A DNA stretch of 64,000 nt from Rhizophagus irregularis (GCF_026210795.1 NC_089446.1:3377001-3441000); one strand, 5' to 3'; shown: positions 11,445 through 23,879, counted from the stretch's first letter. Notes: generated by a model not told the origin, from the sequence alone. Made by a program: numbers and translations.

Positions 11445-13759
11445 CAGTCAAACTTCGATGTACCGATATTCTATATACCGATAAATGGTCTGTACCGATA
11501 AATTTCAATTATCCCGTTTCATAATTAATAAAAAAATCTTGTTATACCGATATTATATAGAGTTTCACGATGTAATACGTAACGATACTTTTTCTTTGTC
11601 CCTTTATAGTAATTGTATAATAATATGTACCGATAATCTAAGTTACACCAGCATGTGACCTAAACTTTTTTGCTTTTTAAACACGCTGTTGTACTTTTTT
11701 GAAGCATGTGCCATTTTTAAAAGATGTATTTAATTAAAGAATTAATTAATCAAAAAGATACTTTTCGCGTTTTACACAAATCATGCCTTAATAAAAAAGA
11801 AGAAAAGATGTTCAAGATTTTTCTCAGACAAAGAAAAGAGTTGTGTTAACACATGCACAGAAACATCAACTCTGTTTGGACTATAAACAAATACCACGAC
11901 CTACTCAAGAAGAACTTGCTGTTATATATAAAATTAAGCAAAACACCGTCTCAGATATTTTTTAAAAAAAAGACAAGTGGTTGCTTGTAGATCCTGATTC
12001 AGAAGAAGCAAACAAACAGAGAGAAAGACCACCTTGCTTTCCTCAAGTAGAAGAGACTCTTGCGTTATAGGTAACTAATGCACTTTCTGCAGAGATTGTA
12101 ATTAATGGTGATATTTTACGAGAAAAAGCAAAAATTTTTGCAAGGGGGTTTGAAATTGATAATTTTGTGGCTTCTACTGGATGGATAGATAAATTTAAAC
12201 AGCGTTACCATTTAAAGGAATATGTTAAATGGGGTGAAGCAAAAAGTGCACCGCTAGAAATGTTAGAAGAAGAAAGAAGAAAATTACGCGAAATTATTAA
12301 AAATTATGATTTGAATGATGTTTTTAATTGTGATGAAACAGGTAATCATTATAAATTTTGCCAAAAAATAACAAAATAATATCTAATATTTTATTTTATT
12401 TATTATAGGATTATACTGGGACCTTGAACCTTCAAAAACGTTAGCAAAAGGTCCACTTTCTGAAAAAAAAAAATCCAAAAAGTGGGTAACTCTCCTCCTT
12501 ACATGCAATGCAACTGGAACTGAAAAATTAAAGCCACTCTTTATACATGCATATCAAAATCCATGAATATTAAATGGAAAAAAAAGGAGGAATTACCAGT
12601 TAATTATTATTGGAACTCAACCGCCTGGATGCAAGTTTCAATATGGAATGATTATCTTATGAAGTTGGATACACAAATGCGGTTGCAGCATCGCAACATT
12701 CTTTTACTTGTTGACAATGCTCCAGTACATATAATAAATGAAAAACAAATTTAACAAATGTGGCTGTGCATTATTTGCCACCAAATACTACAGCTCATTT
12801 ACAGCTTTGCGATGCAGGAATAATTAATTCATTTAAGGTAAATAATACTTCTTATTAATTTGCAAATAAAATATATTTTGCAAAGTAAATTCTAATTTTA
12901 TCAATTTTTTAATAATTTAGACACAGTATCGAAAATTACTTGTTAGAAACAGAGTTGAAGCATATGAAATTTCACAAGAATTAAATAAGGCAGTCATTCC
13001 TTTAAACATCTATGATGCTATTAATTTTAGTAAAGATGCATGGAATGCTGTAAGTCAACAGACAATTTTTCACTGTTGGCAGCATACAAAAATTCTTCCA
13101 CTGGGTGATTTGGATGAAACAGATAACGAAATTGGTGGTTATGATGAACAAGTAGTTCGTGATAAATTGGCATTACAAGATCTAATTTATGAGCTCCCGT
13201 TTAATGATCTTATAGACGTAAATGAATTTCTTCATATAGATGATTGTTTAAAAGGTGATGAAGGGTTGACTGATGATGAAATTATCTCTATGGTAAAATC
13301 AAATAATGATGAATCAAAAGAAAATCTAAATGAGGAACCTTTAGAAATAATTTCAAAAAAAGGAGCTTTAGAATATTTGGATGAACTTATTGTGTTTTTT
13401 GAGCATTCATCTGATATTCCTATTGATTCTAATGAATTAATTATGTTGCAAAAATTAAGGCGTCAAGTATTAAAATCATATGTCAATAATTCAAAACATA
13501 TTACATTAGATAATTTTGTTCAAATCTTGTAATATAACGTTATATATCATGCATTAATAAAATACTAATCTCAAATACAATTTATTAATAATAAATAATA
13601 TTTTATTTTAAAATAATTGGAAAAATTTTTTTTTATAACGATATAGATCAACATACTATAATAATATCGTTACATAAAATTCTTTATAATATACTAATAT
13701 TCCGATCTACCGATATTTTTTTCCTGTCCTGACAGTATCGGTACATCGAAGTTTGACTG
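11445..13759 (+). mobile_element. pogo/Tigger-type DNA transposon, decayed copy
   Basis: The termini CAGTCAAACTTCGATGTACC and its near-exact inverted complement are flanked by TA on both sides (11443-11444, 13760-13761). This is the target duplication of Tc1/mariner-pogo elements. Subterminal TACCGATA motifs repeat in both arms. The length is 2315 bp. The single gene inside is a transposase pseudogene on the + strand. The element is homologous to the intact copy at 26459..28712. Confidence 0.92.
11783..13532 (+). pseudogene. pogo-family DDE transposase pseudogene
   Basis: Collinear with the intact 538-aa transposase in this window. It keeps both introns (12342..12408, 12838..12920), the N-terminal HTH (TQEELAVIYKIKQNTVSDI), the CENP-B-type HTH (GWIDKFKQRYHLKEYVKW) and the DDE blocks NCDETG, LLVDNAPVH and LQLCDAGII. 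Lesions are two stops right after the first two codons, TAA at 11963, TAG at 12068 (Trp in the intact copy), TGA at 12564 (Arg CGA in the intact copy) and a one-base frameshift near 12742. The acidic C-terminal part (13110..13532) remains open. No function is expected. Confidence 0.93.
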
Positions 13760-13765
13760 TACTTT

Positions 13766-13855
13766 GCTGTTTTCGATCTCAACCATTTGATCGGTCATAT
13801 TGTACCACTTCGTGGCACAATCTGAGCCAATCAAATGGCCTCAATCGAAAACAGC
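13766..13855. repeat. 90-bp fold-back repeat (MITE-like)
   Basis: GCTGTTTTCGAT begins the left arm and its complement ends the right arm. The arms match over about 26 nt with a few differences around a central GTACCACTTCGTGGCAC hairpin. It lies directly beside the 3' end of the pogo element. I found no clear target duplication. Confidence 0.6.
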
Positions 13856-14250
13856 ACGTTATTGCTTAAATACTATACAATAAGTATATATTATCACATA
13901 ATTTTGTGAGTTATGTGAATTTCTGTGAAATGCCAAATATGTAACAGGTTACGCCGAGTTTGGTGACAAATAACAGGTGGCAAATAAGTTTTAGACCACA
14001 ACCACATATTGGAATCTCGGCCAGCACGCGATCAGCGCGACGCTAAACGACGCTAAACATCACTCCTTACTCTAAAGCTAATATATTCAGCGTAACATTT
14101 CGGACCGGCAAAATGATATTATAATTATGTAGTTTTGCTAATTGTGGCTCAATAGGGGTCAAACAGTTTCGTTTTTGCTGGAATTTTATCATGATCATGA
14201 CCAATCGCTTTGATCTATAGAATATTATCAATAGCTGTGTTTAATTAAGT

Positions 14251-15576
14251 ATGCTATCATACAGTCAAATAGTTCGAAAGGATCAAGAGCGTGAGAAAGA
14301 GCGTAAGAAGGAGTTGTATGATAAAGTATGCGTTGCTCAGAGTATCAAATTTGTTGTCGGTAAAGCAAAAGAATTAACTGACTTGAATGTTTATTAGATA
14401 TTTTCCTGCTATTTAACAACAATACTTGCAAGGGATAAAGAGGTAGTTGCAGTATGGTTAAGTATTTTACAAGATCGCTGTGAAATTTACCTTTCTAAGA
14501 ACTCTGATTGGCTAGACAAAGATAATAAGTTTATTGATAATATTACGAAATATCTAAAAAATATATCGAAGAATGCTCCCGCAAAATCAGAAGATAACGA
14601 AAGGAATTTTCTCGTGGCTGTGACACTTTATTGTTCTACTAAACTTGAGTCTAGATTGAAAAAACTTAAGGATGATATTGAATTCTATGGTGATGATGAA
14701 CACGTTAAATCTTTCAAAGATTTTTTTTCGGCTAAGGTTGGCGATACAAATAATACAAGTACGATCACGATATCCGGAGTTTGTAAAGAGTATTATAAGA
14801 AAATTAAAAAAGCTAAAGTTGAGTCTAGGATTCCCTCAGAATTTTTAAGACATATTAAAAAAGTGGCGTCTTATATGGTATCAGTTATAGGTATCATAAA
14901 ATGTGCACGTAATATACAATACAAATCATTATTCTCTAACGTTCAAGTGTTTAAAGGGGGGCCTGTTATCATAAATAATCATCCCATATATTCGTGGAAA
15001 AATATTATCAAAAGGTTTATTGATGAAGACAAATATAAATGTTTCATGGATAGGTGTTCAGAAATGCCCGAAGTAATGGAAAGAATCAGTAAAGTATATA
15101 CTGACAATGCTACACGAAAACAACAACAACTTGATGGTGATGACGTTAAAAAATATATATGCTCACATGCGCAAATGAACATATTGGCCCTTATTATCAA
15201 CAAGGGAATTAAAAGTAGGGTGTTTATAGCAGTGTTCAAAAGATGTTGTTACTTGTGCAAACTTTACACTGATTTTGCACGAAAACAAGGATATAATATC
15301 ATCGTCTTTGAACCACAATTTTTTACTAATTATGCATTTGATTGGAAATACATGAAAATATGTAGTGAATGGCAACTTCCGCATGTAGAGGATAATGACT
15401 TCAAGGCCAGATCCCTAATATATATACTAAAAAATCTTGATCAAATCATAGAGAAAAAATTAAAACACTATACCAGTAGTTTGTCAGCGAATTCTAGTGA
15501 TGATAATATAGATATGTATATAAAAAAGTTTAGCAATGAATTTGAAAAATTTGAAAAGTATACCCTACTACCTTAA
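14251..15576 (+). pseudogene. OTT_1508-like deaminase-fold gene, copy A (nonsense at codon 49; HAE to HAQ)
   Basis: Start ATG 14251 is set by alignment with copy B. The frame runs 442 codons with one in-frame TAG at 14395-14397, where copy B has GAG. After it, 15 kb-side sequence is open from Met at 14614 for 320 residues. The C-terminal half holds the deaminase signature: SHAQMNILALII and VFKRCCYLCKLY (zinc-binding His plus C-x2-C). The catalytic Glu of HAE is Gln here (CAA at 15172). Known family: OTT_1508-like (DYW/CDA-fold) deaminases, described as expanded in some fungi. Inference: this copy is catalytically dead, or the truncated 320-aa form acts as a regulator. Its 3' flank to about 15990 is shared with copy B. 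Confidence 0.65.
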
Positions 15577-16430
15577 TATATTTTTTTAACAAGGCTGCGT
15601 GAAATTTAGAAAATAAACAATATATGCAATTTTCAATTTGTGAGCTATACTTTTTTTATATAAAACATTATAATTAGGGAATATTAGATTTGTAGAGAAA
15701 AAGGTTTAATTGATAGGAATGAGGGTATATTCTATCAATAAAGCATAAAAGTTCAAAGCGAAATTTACTTGAATGTAAAAATGTTAGCTTAAAGAGAAAC
15801 ATCTCAAGCTCTAACATATAAGATGAGAGTTTCTATACTATCTTACCTATACTTTTATTTCATATAGGATATAAAAATTATATTAATGCAAGAGATAAAG
15901 TGATTTTATATATATCTGTGGACAAAATATTTTGACCATTTTGGCAAATTAGTAGTTTTGTTCATAAACACTCAATTGATCTATCTCATTTGAAGATTTT
16001 AATCATTAATATATTTTGGGAATTGCAAAGTAATGTATAAAAATTCATGCACATGTGCACATTTTAATTTTTATGTGCACAATTTTTAAAATTTAATATC
16101 ACAAAATTTCTTAAAGAAAATATCAATAAAATTAGTAAAAATGTGCACTATTGTGCACAAAAAAACAATGCTTTATGTGCATATGTGTACATATAATTTT
16201 TTTTCAGATTATATATATATACTGTTGCAAAGGCAAATTTTTTGTCTTATCTGAGTTATCTCTGTTCAGATAAATAAAAAAGTTCATTAATCAAATTTGC
16301 AAATGGTCTAAGAATCAATCTTTAATCTAATTTTGTCTAATTATTAACGATTCTTATGTATTTAAATTTTGTAATAACAATCAATTAATTTTTTATTATT
16401 TCGCTTTATTAAAAATTACCATCAACCACT
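15577..16430. other. 3' flank shared with copy B, then spacer
   Basis: 15577..15990 matches, inverted, the sequence at 18770..19150 downstream of copy B, including an ATTCTATCAATAAAGCATAA stretch just past the stop and a CTCAATTGATCTATCTCATT segment. From 15991 to 16430 I see no gene. A run rich in GTGCACA repeats lies at 16045..16200. Confidence 0.7.
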
Positions 16431-16555
16431 CATTGTCAACCATCCCATTGTCAACCATCAATCGTCATTCATCGTCTACCACCTATCATCCACCATCTAT
16501 CATCCACAATCCATAATTCACCATCACCCATCATCCACTCATCCAAATAATTTTA
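16430..16555. repeat. CATCCAC-type simple repeat
   Basis: Imperfect tandem CATC/CACC/CAACC units (cattgtcaaccat, catccaccat and so on) form a C/A-rich strand asymmetry unlike the A+T-rich surroundings, next to mini-exon array 1. Confidence 0.75.
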
Positions 16556-16579
16556 AAATTAACTACAAAAAGAAGAAGA

Positions 16580-17530
16580 AACAGTTAGTTAATAGTTTCT
16601 TCAAAAAAAAAAGTTTCAAAAGTTTTTCGAAACTTACCCTGCTCATTAAATAAAGTCCGAAAGAAAACCTTCAAAAAAAGTAGAAACGGTTGGTTAGAAA
16701 CCATTTCTTCAGTTAATATAATTTGAAAGTTTTTAAGGAAAAAGCTTCGAAACTTACCACTTATTCAATAAAAATCTGAGAGGAAACCTACAAAAAAAAA
16801 TAAAGAAATGGTTAGTAAACCGATTCTTTAATAAAAAAAAATTGAAATTTCAAAATATTTTGAAACTTAACCAAAATCCGAAGTGGAAGCCTACAAAAAA
16901 AGAAGAAACGATTAGTTAAAGTTTCTTTGATAAAAAAAAAATTTATTTCGAAATATGAAACTTACCCGATCTGTTCAATATAAGTTTGAAGTGGAAACCT
17001 ACAAAAAAAAAAAGAAAGAAACGATTAGTTTTTTATTAAAAAAGTTTCGAAAAGAAAATGAAACTTTACCGATCCAAAGCCCAAGGAGATATCGCAGCCG
17101 ATACCTACAAAATAAAAAAAGAAATAAATTAAAATTTTCTTAGTTCGAAAAGAAAGTGAAATTTCGAAACTCACCTATCCAAAGCCCAAGGATATCACAA
17201 CCGATAACTATAAAATAAAAAAATAGATAAAAAATTTTTTTAAAATTTCGAAGCTTCAAAACTAACCTATCCAAAGCCCAAGAACTGAAAGCCGAAACCT
17301 ACAAAATAGAAGAAAAAAAAATCCAAAATAAAATTAAAAAAAAAAATTTTTTTTAGAGTTTCGATTCTTTTACTTTGAAACCCACCCATATATCCAACGC
17401 CCAAGAACAAAAAGCCAAAACCTACAAAATAGAAGAAAAATAATTTTTTTTAAAAAAGGTTTGAAGCTTTTTAGCTTCGAAACTCTCCAACGCCCAAGAA
17501 TCGAAACCGAAACTTACAAAAAAGAGATTC
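16580..17530 (-). repeat. Mini-exon/intron tandem array 1
   Basis: About nine diverged units of ~100 nt. Read on the minus strand each has a TTTTGTAG acceptor, a 19-36-nt core, and a GTAAGT/GTGAGT/GTTAGT donor followed by TTTCGAA. One unit has its acceptor AG at 16789-16788, core 16787..16758 (30 nt) and donor from 16757. Later cores share CTTGGGCTTTGGAT. The introns hold a TTTCGAAA-type inverted repeat and an A/T tract. Outer units have lost the donor (GAGAGT near 17480) or drifted. Core lengths are not multiples of three, so no continuous reading frame is evident. The array is homologous to array 2. Confidence 0.7.
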
Positions 17531-18769
17531 ACCGACTACAAAAATAAATTTCGAAAGTCCGCTATTTAAATCTTTAGAGGGTCGTAAGTCGAAGGTCGTA
17601 ATACCTAGGGATTAAATGGGGGACAACTCTAATAATAACCAGAACTGTCGCCACCATAAATTGGTTATACAAATCGAAATCTACTATAAAATTGCGCAAA
17701 TTTTTTACTTTTTCGACGCGTACGCATAGAGAAGCGGCCAAGTCAAGGTTATATATGCTAGCTCTATATAGGCGAAGTTTTTTTATTAAAATTATACCAC
17801 TGATTGCTTTGTTCTTAATTTTATGTTTTTTGCTCCTTTATGGTAGAAAAAATTACATCCTTTTTTTTCGAGATTTCATTAAGTATATACTAAATATTTT
17901 TATATAAAACGTTTTAAAATAGCCTTTTCTTCTTTTATTATGTATTATTTTCGAGTGTGTAATAAAATTTTATATGTTTTTGAGGTATTTCAAACAGCCG
18001 ATCCAGAATTTTAAAGAATATTTCAAAAAAAAAAATATTTTCATGTAGTTTCTCATTTTTTTTTAGATTATATTGATTATCGGCAGATCTTTCACTTTAA
18101 ACATTGGGTACCGTTGCATTTTACTATTAACTCATAGTAATTTACATATGGAGACAGTTTTGGCCAGTCTGGTAACTGAGACTATGTATTAGTGAGCTTG
18201 AGGCGAGCTCTGCGAAATTTTAGGTTATTGAAAACCCGTGATAAAATGTCACAATCATCCTACTGTCCGAAAAAAAAGATGAAGCTTTGCACAGATGAAT
18301 CTTCACTATCTTGCAAAATGCAATTAATAAAAAATTTTTTACATGACACTGATCGTGATGAAATGTCGTGGTTTTCCATAATCTTGGCTTGAGATTATCA
18401 TAAAAAGTGTTCAGTGAATGGCCTCGAAACGTTTATTCTTGGTTCCGAATTTTTGACCTGAACTCGTGATTTTTGATCGTGAAGATTCTTCCCGGTTGCA
18501 CCTATGATGTGATAATGCGACAACGTACTGTACATCTCAATCATCGATTGGAACTTAATAAATAAATGTTAATTAGACGAACATCATGTATCACGAACAA
18601 GTACAGTGGTTTGAGATACGACATATTAATATAATTGCATGTGATTTATTCTCAAACATTCTTGCGTGCAACGGGATAAAGATCGTTCCTTTGACCAATT
18701 TGCAATTCATATAAACCTTGATTAATGAACTCTTTTATGTGTCTGAACAGAAATAAGACGGAAAATTTG
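17531..18769. other. No supported gene
   Basis: Short + frames at 17692..17907 (with a hydrophobic stretch) and 18192..18392 show no family features or splice partners. I treat this stretch as intergenic between array 1 and the 3' flank of deaminase copy B. Confidence 0.4.
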
Positions 18770-19151
18770 ATCAACGATCAAAATCCTCAAATGAGATAGA
18801 TCAATTGAGTGTTTGTGAACAAAAACTAATCGGCCGAAATGGTTGAGATATTTTGTCCGCAGATATATCCGAAATCACTTCATCTCTTGTTTTTTATATC
18901 CTATGTGGAATAGAAACGAAAGCGTAGTAGTAGATAGGCAAAAGTAGCATTAGATAGTATGGAAACTCTCATCTTATGGGTTAGAGCTCGAGATGTTTCC
19001 TCTTTAAACGTCAGCTACTCAAATTTTACTCTATTGGTTGGTGCTAACTTTTTACATTCATTTACAAGAAAAATAAAATTTCGCTTTGAATTTTTTATGC
19101 TTTATTGATAGAATATACCCTCATTCCCGCAATTACATTTTTTCTTTTTCT
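18770..19151. repeat. Inverted duplicate of copy A 3' flank
   Basis: Sequence downstream of copy B matches, in inverse orientation, 15577..15990. The duplicated unit is thus gene plus about 0.4 kb of 3' DNA, roughly 1.75 kb in each copy, arranged tail to tail around a ~2.8-kb spacer that contains array 1. Confidence 0.75.
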
Positions 19152-20486
19152 CTAGTTAATAAGGGTATAATTATTAAGCCCATTAAACTTAGCATATTCA
19201 TATACATCATCATCACTATTATATGGATCCGGACTATTTCCGGGACTGTCAGGACCCGCTGGCAAACTTTTAATGTGGTTATTTAAATTCTTTTCTATGA
19301 TTCGATTAAGGTTTTCAAGCAAAAATTTTAGGGATCTGGTATTGAAGTCGTTATTATCTACATGCGGAAATATCCACCTACTATATAATTTCATATGTTT
19401 TCCGTAGATTGCGATATTATATCCTTGTTTTATTACAAAATCAAGGTAAAGTCCGCACAAATAACAACAACTCTTTGAAACTGCTATAAACACCCTACTA
19501 TTAATTTTCTTGTTGATAATTAAGGCCAATATTCCCAATTCCGCATGTAAATATGTATTACATTGAATAACGTCAATACCGTCAAGTAGTTGTTGTTCTC
19601 GTGTAGCATTGTCGGTATGTACGGTATATACTTTATTGATTCTTTCCATTACTTCAGGATTTTTCGAACACCTATCCATGAAACGGTTATATTTGTCTTC
19701 ATCAATAAATCTTTTGATAATATTTTTCCACGAATATATGGGCTGTTTATTTATGATAACAGGATCCACTTTAATTATTTGAACGTTAGAGAATAATGAT
19801 TTGTATTGTGAATTACGTGCACATTCTAAGATACCTCTAACAGACACCATATAAGACCCCACTTTCTTAAGATGTTCTAAAAATTTTGTGGGGACGTTAG
19901 GATCATTTTTAACTACCATATAAAACTTGCTACAAATTTTGGATATCATCATCGGTTTTGTATTATTTTCCTTATCTGATAAAAAATTTTTGAAATATTT
20001 AACGTATTCATTATTGCCATAAAATCTAATATCACCCTTAAGCTTATTCAATCTATACTTAAGTTTAGTATATCAGTAATTCGCCACAGCTGTGAAAAAA
20101 TTATATTCGGTATCGCCTGATTTCACCCGATATATTTTTCAGATAGTTCGTAATATTTTCAATATACTCATTATCCAACAAGAGTTCTTAGAAAGATAAA
20201 TTTCACAGCGATCTTGTAAAATTCTCAACCACACTGCAACTACCTCATTATCCCTTGCAAGTATTGTTGCTAAATTGCGGGAAAATTTCTCCTCTACATC
20301 CAAGACATTGACTTCTTTACTTGCTTTACCGACAACAAAGTTGATACACTGGGCAACGCACCCTTTACTATACAACTCCTTCTTACGCTCTTCCTCACGC
20401 TCTTCCTCACGCTCTTCCTCACGCTCTTTCTCCTGCTCTTTCTCACTCAAAGCTTTTCGAGCTGCTTGACTGTATGACCTTGACAT
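19152..20486 (-). pseudogene. OTT_1508-like deaminase-fold gene, copy B (HAE intact, frameshifted upstream)
   Basis: Alignment to copy A puts the start at 20486 (MSRSYSQAARKAL). An acidic-basic coiled segment carries three tandem EEER repeats, then GCVAQCINFVVGKAS. Around 20160..20051 small indels and a stop break the frame where copy A reads through. From Met at 20051 the remaining 299 residues are open and include LHAELGILALII (His169-Ala-Glu171) and VSKSCCYLCGL (Cys196, Cys199), the complete zinc and proton-shuttle set of a cytidine-deaminase-fold enzyme. If the 299-aa form is made it could be active. Otherwise it is a pseudogene with an intact catalytic core. Substrate unknown; nucleic acid is the family inference. 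Confidence 0.65.
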
Positions 20487-20525
20487 ACTTAAATGAAGTA
20501 TTCTACAGATCAAACAAGCGACGGT

Positions 20526-21571
20526 CTTAAAAATAGATGATCAAATCCAGCAGAAATTTTGTTCCAATAAAACAAAAAGACCTGATGATGAAGTCTTTCT
20601 TTAAATTAAGGCCTGGGTAGAGAGGAGGAGAAAAGAAATAATAATCAGTAATTTAAATAATAATTACGTTATTGAAGAGCCATTATATAATGTGTTTAAT
20701 GTGATTTCATATAATTATGTTTTAACAATGTATTAATAAACTAAATATGCAGTGTCCATATACCGCGTAAATAGACACGTACTGAAAAAAAAAGTCGACA
20801 GATTAATTATTCAATTGATCTATTCCCACGATCTAACCCATAGATTTACAAAAAAATCTGACGGCATTTCATAAGACCTTGGCTCTGATCTCGATTCTAT
20901 GAAATGTAAAAAGGGTACTATAGCACCATCCGTTCTACATAATAAAGAAAATTCCATTTTTAAATCTTGTGTAATATTGACAATAAACATTAACTTCAGA
21001 ACGGTTAAACTGTATTTTTCAACAATTAGTGGAAAACGCCCCTACAAAGCAATAGGCATAATTTTTGGCCAGAATCACGTTCATGTGATTTTTCGGCAAG
21101 AAAACATTTTATACAAAATCGATTTTATACTTCTGATCACATCATATAATATTAATCAAAAATCGGATCAGTATTTTTTAAAATTGCCCAAAATGACAAG
21201 TTTTTTTTTGTTTTCTGCTAGAGAAGTACATTAAAAGCGTTTTGTTACAACCCATTTTTTGTCGCATGCTTTTTCACAATCAGACCAGGTAATAATAAGC
21301 CAGTTCATAATTGTTCAATCGGCTTTTTTGGTCATGTTACACTAATCTCATGATCAAAGTTCAATTTTGATTGATAAACATAAGGTAACCAATAGTTATG
21401 GCTTTGTTTATTTTTATCAGTATTTTTGTCTACTCGACCAAAATGACCTACGTTTTTAGTGGTTCACATTGAACGGTCAGTTGATCATTCTACAGTTAAA
21501 TTTATTAGTCTGAATTTTTAGTGCAGTTGACCAAATATCCCATTCAATCAATTATGAACTGGCCTAATATT
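20526..21571. other. Intergenic, no gene seen
   Basis: A + frame at 20899..21234 (111 aa) has no recognisable features and no splice context. The rest is A+T-rich. Confidence 0.4.
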
Positions 21572-22238
21572 AGAGTGAGACGTCGCCTAATTAATCAAAG
21601 CTATGTCAGCAACATTGATTATTTTACTATAATCAGATTTTTCATGTTACATGGATCAATTTTTTTAAATTTATCCGTTAAGCAAATTTTAAATGATCAC
21701 TTTTAACGTAAAATTAAATTATTTTTGATCAAATAAATTATCAAATAATATGTTTGCTTTTTTTTACGATCATTATCTTCAATATTTTTCTGAATAGCAT
21801 CATATTACAATTGACACATTTTAAAATGTTTCACCGCATGATGAAAACATGGGTTTACCTTCAAATTTTTATGACAAGTCTATAGATGGTTTAAGAACAA
21901 AGTTACGTTCAAATATTTCTCATTATCATATAAAACTTTAGAGATTTGGTGCTTTATTAGTTCAAATTTTCTTTTAAGCAAATATATCAAATCATTTTTA
22001 AAATCTTTGTAAAAAAAAAAGTAATTACTTTGAGATGGTTCTTAAGAACAGTTTTCAACTAAAAGAAAGTTGAAAAATGTACATAATATTTGCAAAAATC
22101 TTGAGTTTTATTTCATAATAAATTATTATAAAAAATTTTATTTAATAAATTTTATAGTTTTGCATAGTATAAAATCTGATTATAGTAATATAATCAATGT
22201 TGCTGACATAGTTTTGATTAATTAGGCAACGTCTCACC
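21572..22238. mobile_element. MITE with ~70-bp inverted repeats
   Basis: The left arm starts near AGAGTGAGACGTCGCCTAAT and runs to about 21640. The right arm 22172..22238 is its inverted complement with few mismatches (CTATGTCAGCAACATTGATT is shared). There is no coding capacity in the ~530-bp centre. I could not define a target duplication with confidence. Confidence 0.65.
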
Positions 22239-22768
22239 CTAAGGTAATATGCACCATATAAAATAAATCAAATATTGGTTATTTTTGATTTTCTGATAAA
22301 ATAGCATTTGGAGTCTGTTATATTACCAATCATGAACATTTGCGCGCGTTTTCACAATCATGATTAGGTAAGATGTATCTGTAATATTAATCAAAAATCT
22401 GTTATTTCTTAACGTTGCACATAATAACAAGGATTTTAAAAGCAAATTTATGGCTGTCGTAACTTTGCCTTCAATTTGCATACATAAAATAATAAACTAG
22501 GAAATGGGAACCGTTGGAGCGTCCGATTAAAAATTATTCATCTAAGATAACTCACTAAAGACTTTCGTTCTAACTTCTAAGTTACAATATAGTACTTCTT
22601 CTATCAAAATAAGTAAAAGTTTAACTCTTACTGCTTAAAGTTTTACTTATTTATTTAAGTTTTATTGATATCACAGAGTTACGTGTTTGTATATTATTTT
22701 TTAGCTATGCAAAATCAATATTAATATATTTTAACATAATAAACACTTAATACGTGACTAAATTTGTA

Positions 22769-22961
22769 TATATATGTTGTGCCTCAGATTGATTCTTGCT
22801 TCAGATTAAAACTACCAATAGGATGTGATGAATTATGTATATACATGTGATGATCTATATAGTAAAATTACCATATATGTAATGCACGTGATCTGGTGTT
22901 AATCTCACGCAGCATGAGTTTTAATCTGAGGTAAGAATCAATCTGAGGCACAACATATATA
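22769..22961. mobile_element. ~190-bp fold-back MITE
   Basis: The left arm TATATATGTTGTGCCTCAGA and onward through ATTGATTCTTG..TTCAGATTAAAACT has its inverted complement at 22917..22961. Arms of about 45 nt surround a ~100-nt loop. Confidence 0.7.
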
Positions 22962-23189
22962 ACAAAATTTCATTCGTCAATTAGGCTATAGTACAAAATG
23001 ACTTGCATTTGAAATATATAAAAGTAGAATGTCCTCATACTTCAGACAATTACTTAAATAATGATTTTGGAACATTACATGCCTTTATTCTTATAAATCG
23101 ACATTGGTGTATCAAATTAATAAATAAATTATAAAATGATCCATTTAAAAAATAAGAAAAAAATCAAAGTTTACACTTATGTTAATTAT

Positions 23190-23875
23190 TTGACAATTGA
23201 TGTATGGAAATCTCCAAATATTGAATACATTGTTTGACTACATAAGCTTTTTAAAAATTATTAGAACAGATAAAATTTATTTAGCTATCTTGTTATGGTC
23301 AAAAGTTCAAAATGAAACATTAATTAGGAATAAAATATTTGATGCTATATTAGAACATTTAGTAATCAATTCAGCTAATTTAATAAAAATTCATTTAAAT
23401 AAACAGTTAATCAACATCTTTAAACTTTGAAATGCAAATAATTTGATAAAATCAATTAAGAATTTTAAAGTTTATTATGATCAATTACAATTTGAATGTT
23501 TTGAAAAAATTATAAATTCAGCCTATAAAATATCTAAATTCATTAAAATATTGAAATTTCCTTTTTATGTGTAAGTCACAGTCATATATACTTCTCATAC
23601 ACTTAAATACAATTAGATTAATAAAAAATCAAAAAAAGTTAAATTCAATTATCTTTCAAAATATTGATTCAATTTTGTTATTTGATTTATTAAAAAGCAT
23701 AAATTTAGAAAACATTACAATTATTTATCTGCAAGGAGTTAATTTTAATCAAAATTCAAATTTATTTTTTTTGAATGAGTTAACATTATTTTATAATTTA
23801 ATTCAATTAGAACTTAATATACGTACTAGAAGTGCGCTCCAAATGAATCTAATCAATCTATCATCTGGATAATCA
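23190..23875 (+). pseudogene. Possible LRR/F-box-type protein remnant
   Basis: Two frames (23197..23430 and 23567..23872) read Ile/Leu/Asn-rich repeats such as NLIKIHLNKQLINIFKL, NLENITIIYLQGVNF and NLIQLELN. The spacing is reminiscent of the degenerate leucine-rich repeats of Glomeromycotina F-box-like proteins. Stops and a shift separate the frames and no start or F-box is present. The base bias alone can mimic LRRs, so confidence is low. Confidence 0.28.
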
Positions 23876-23879
23876 CGTG

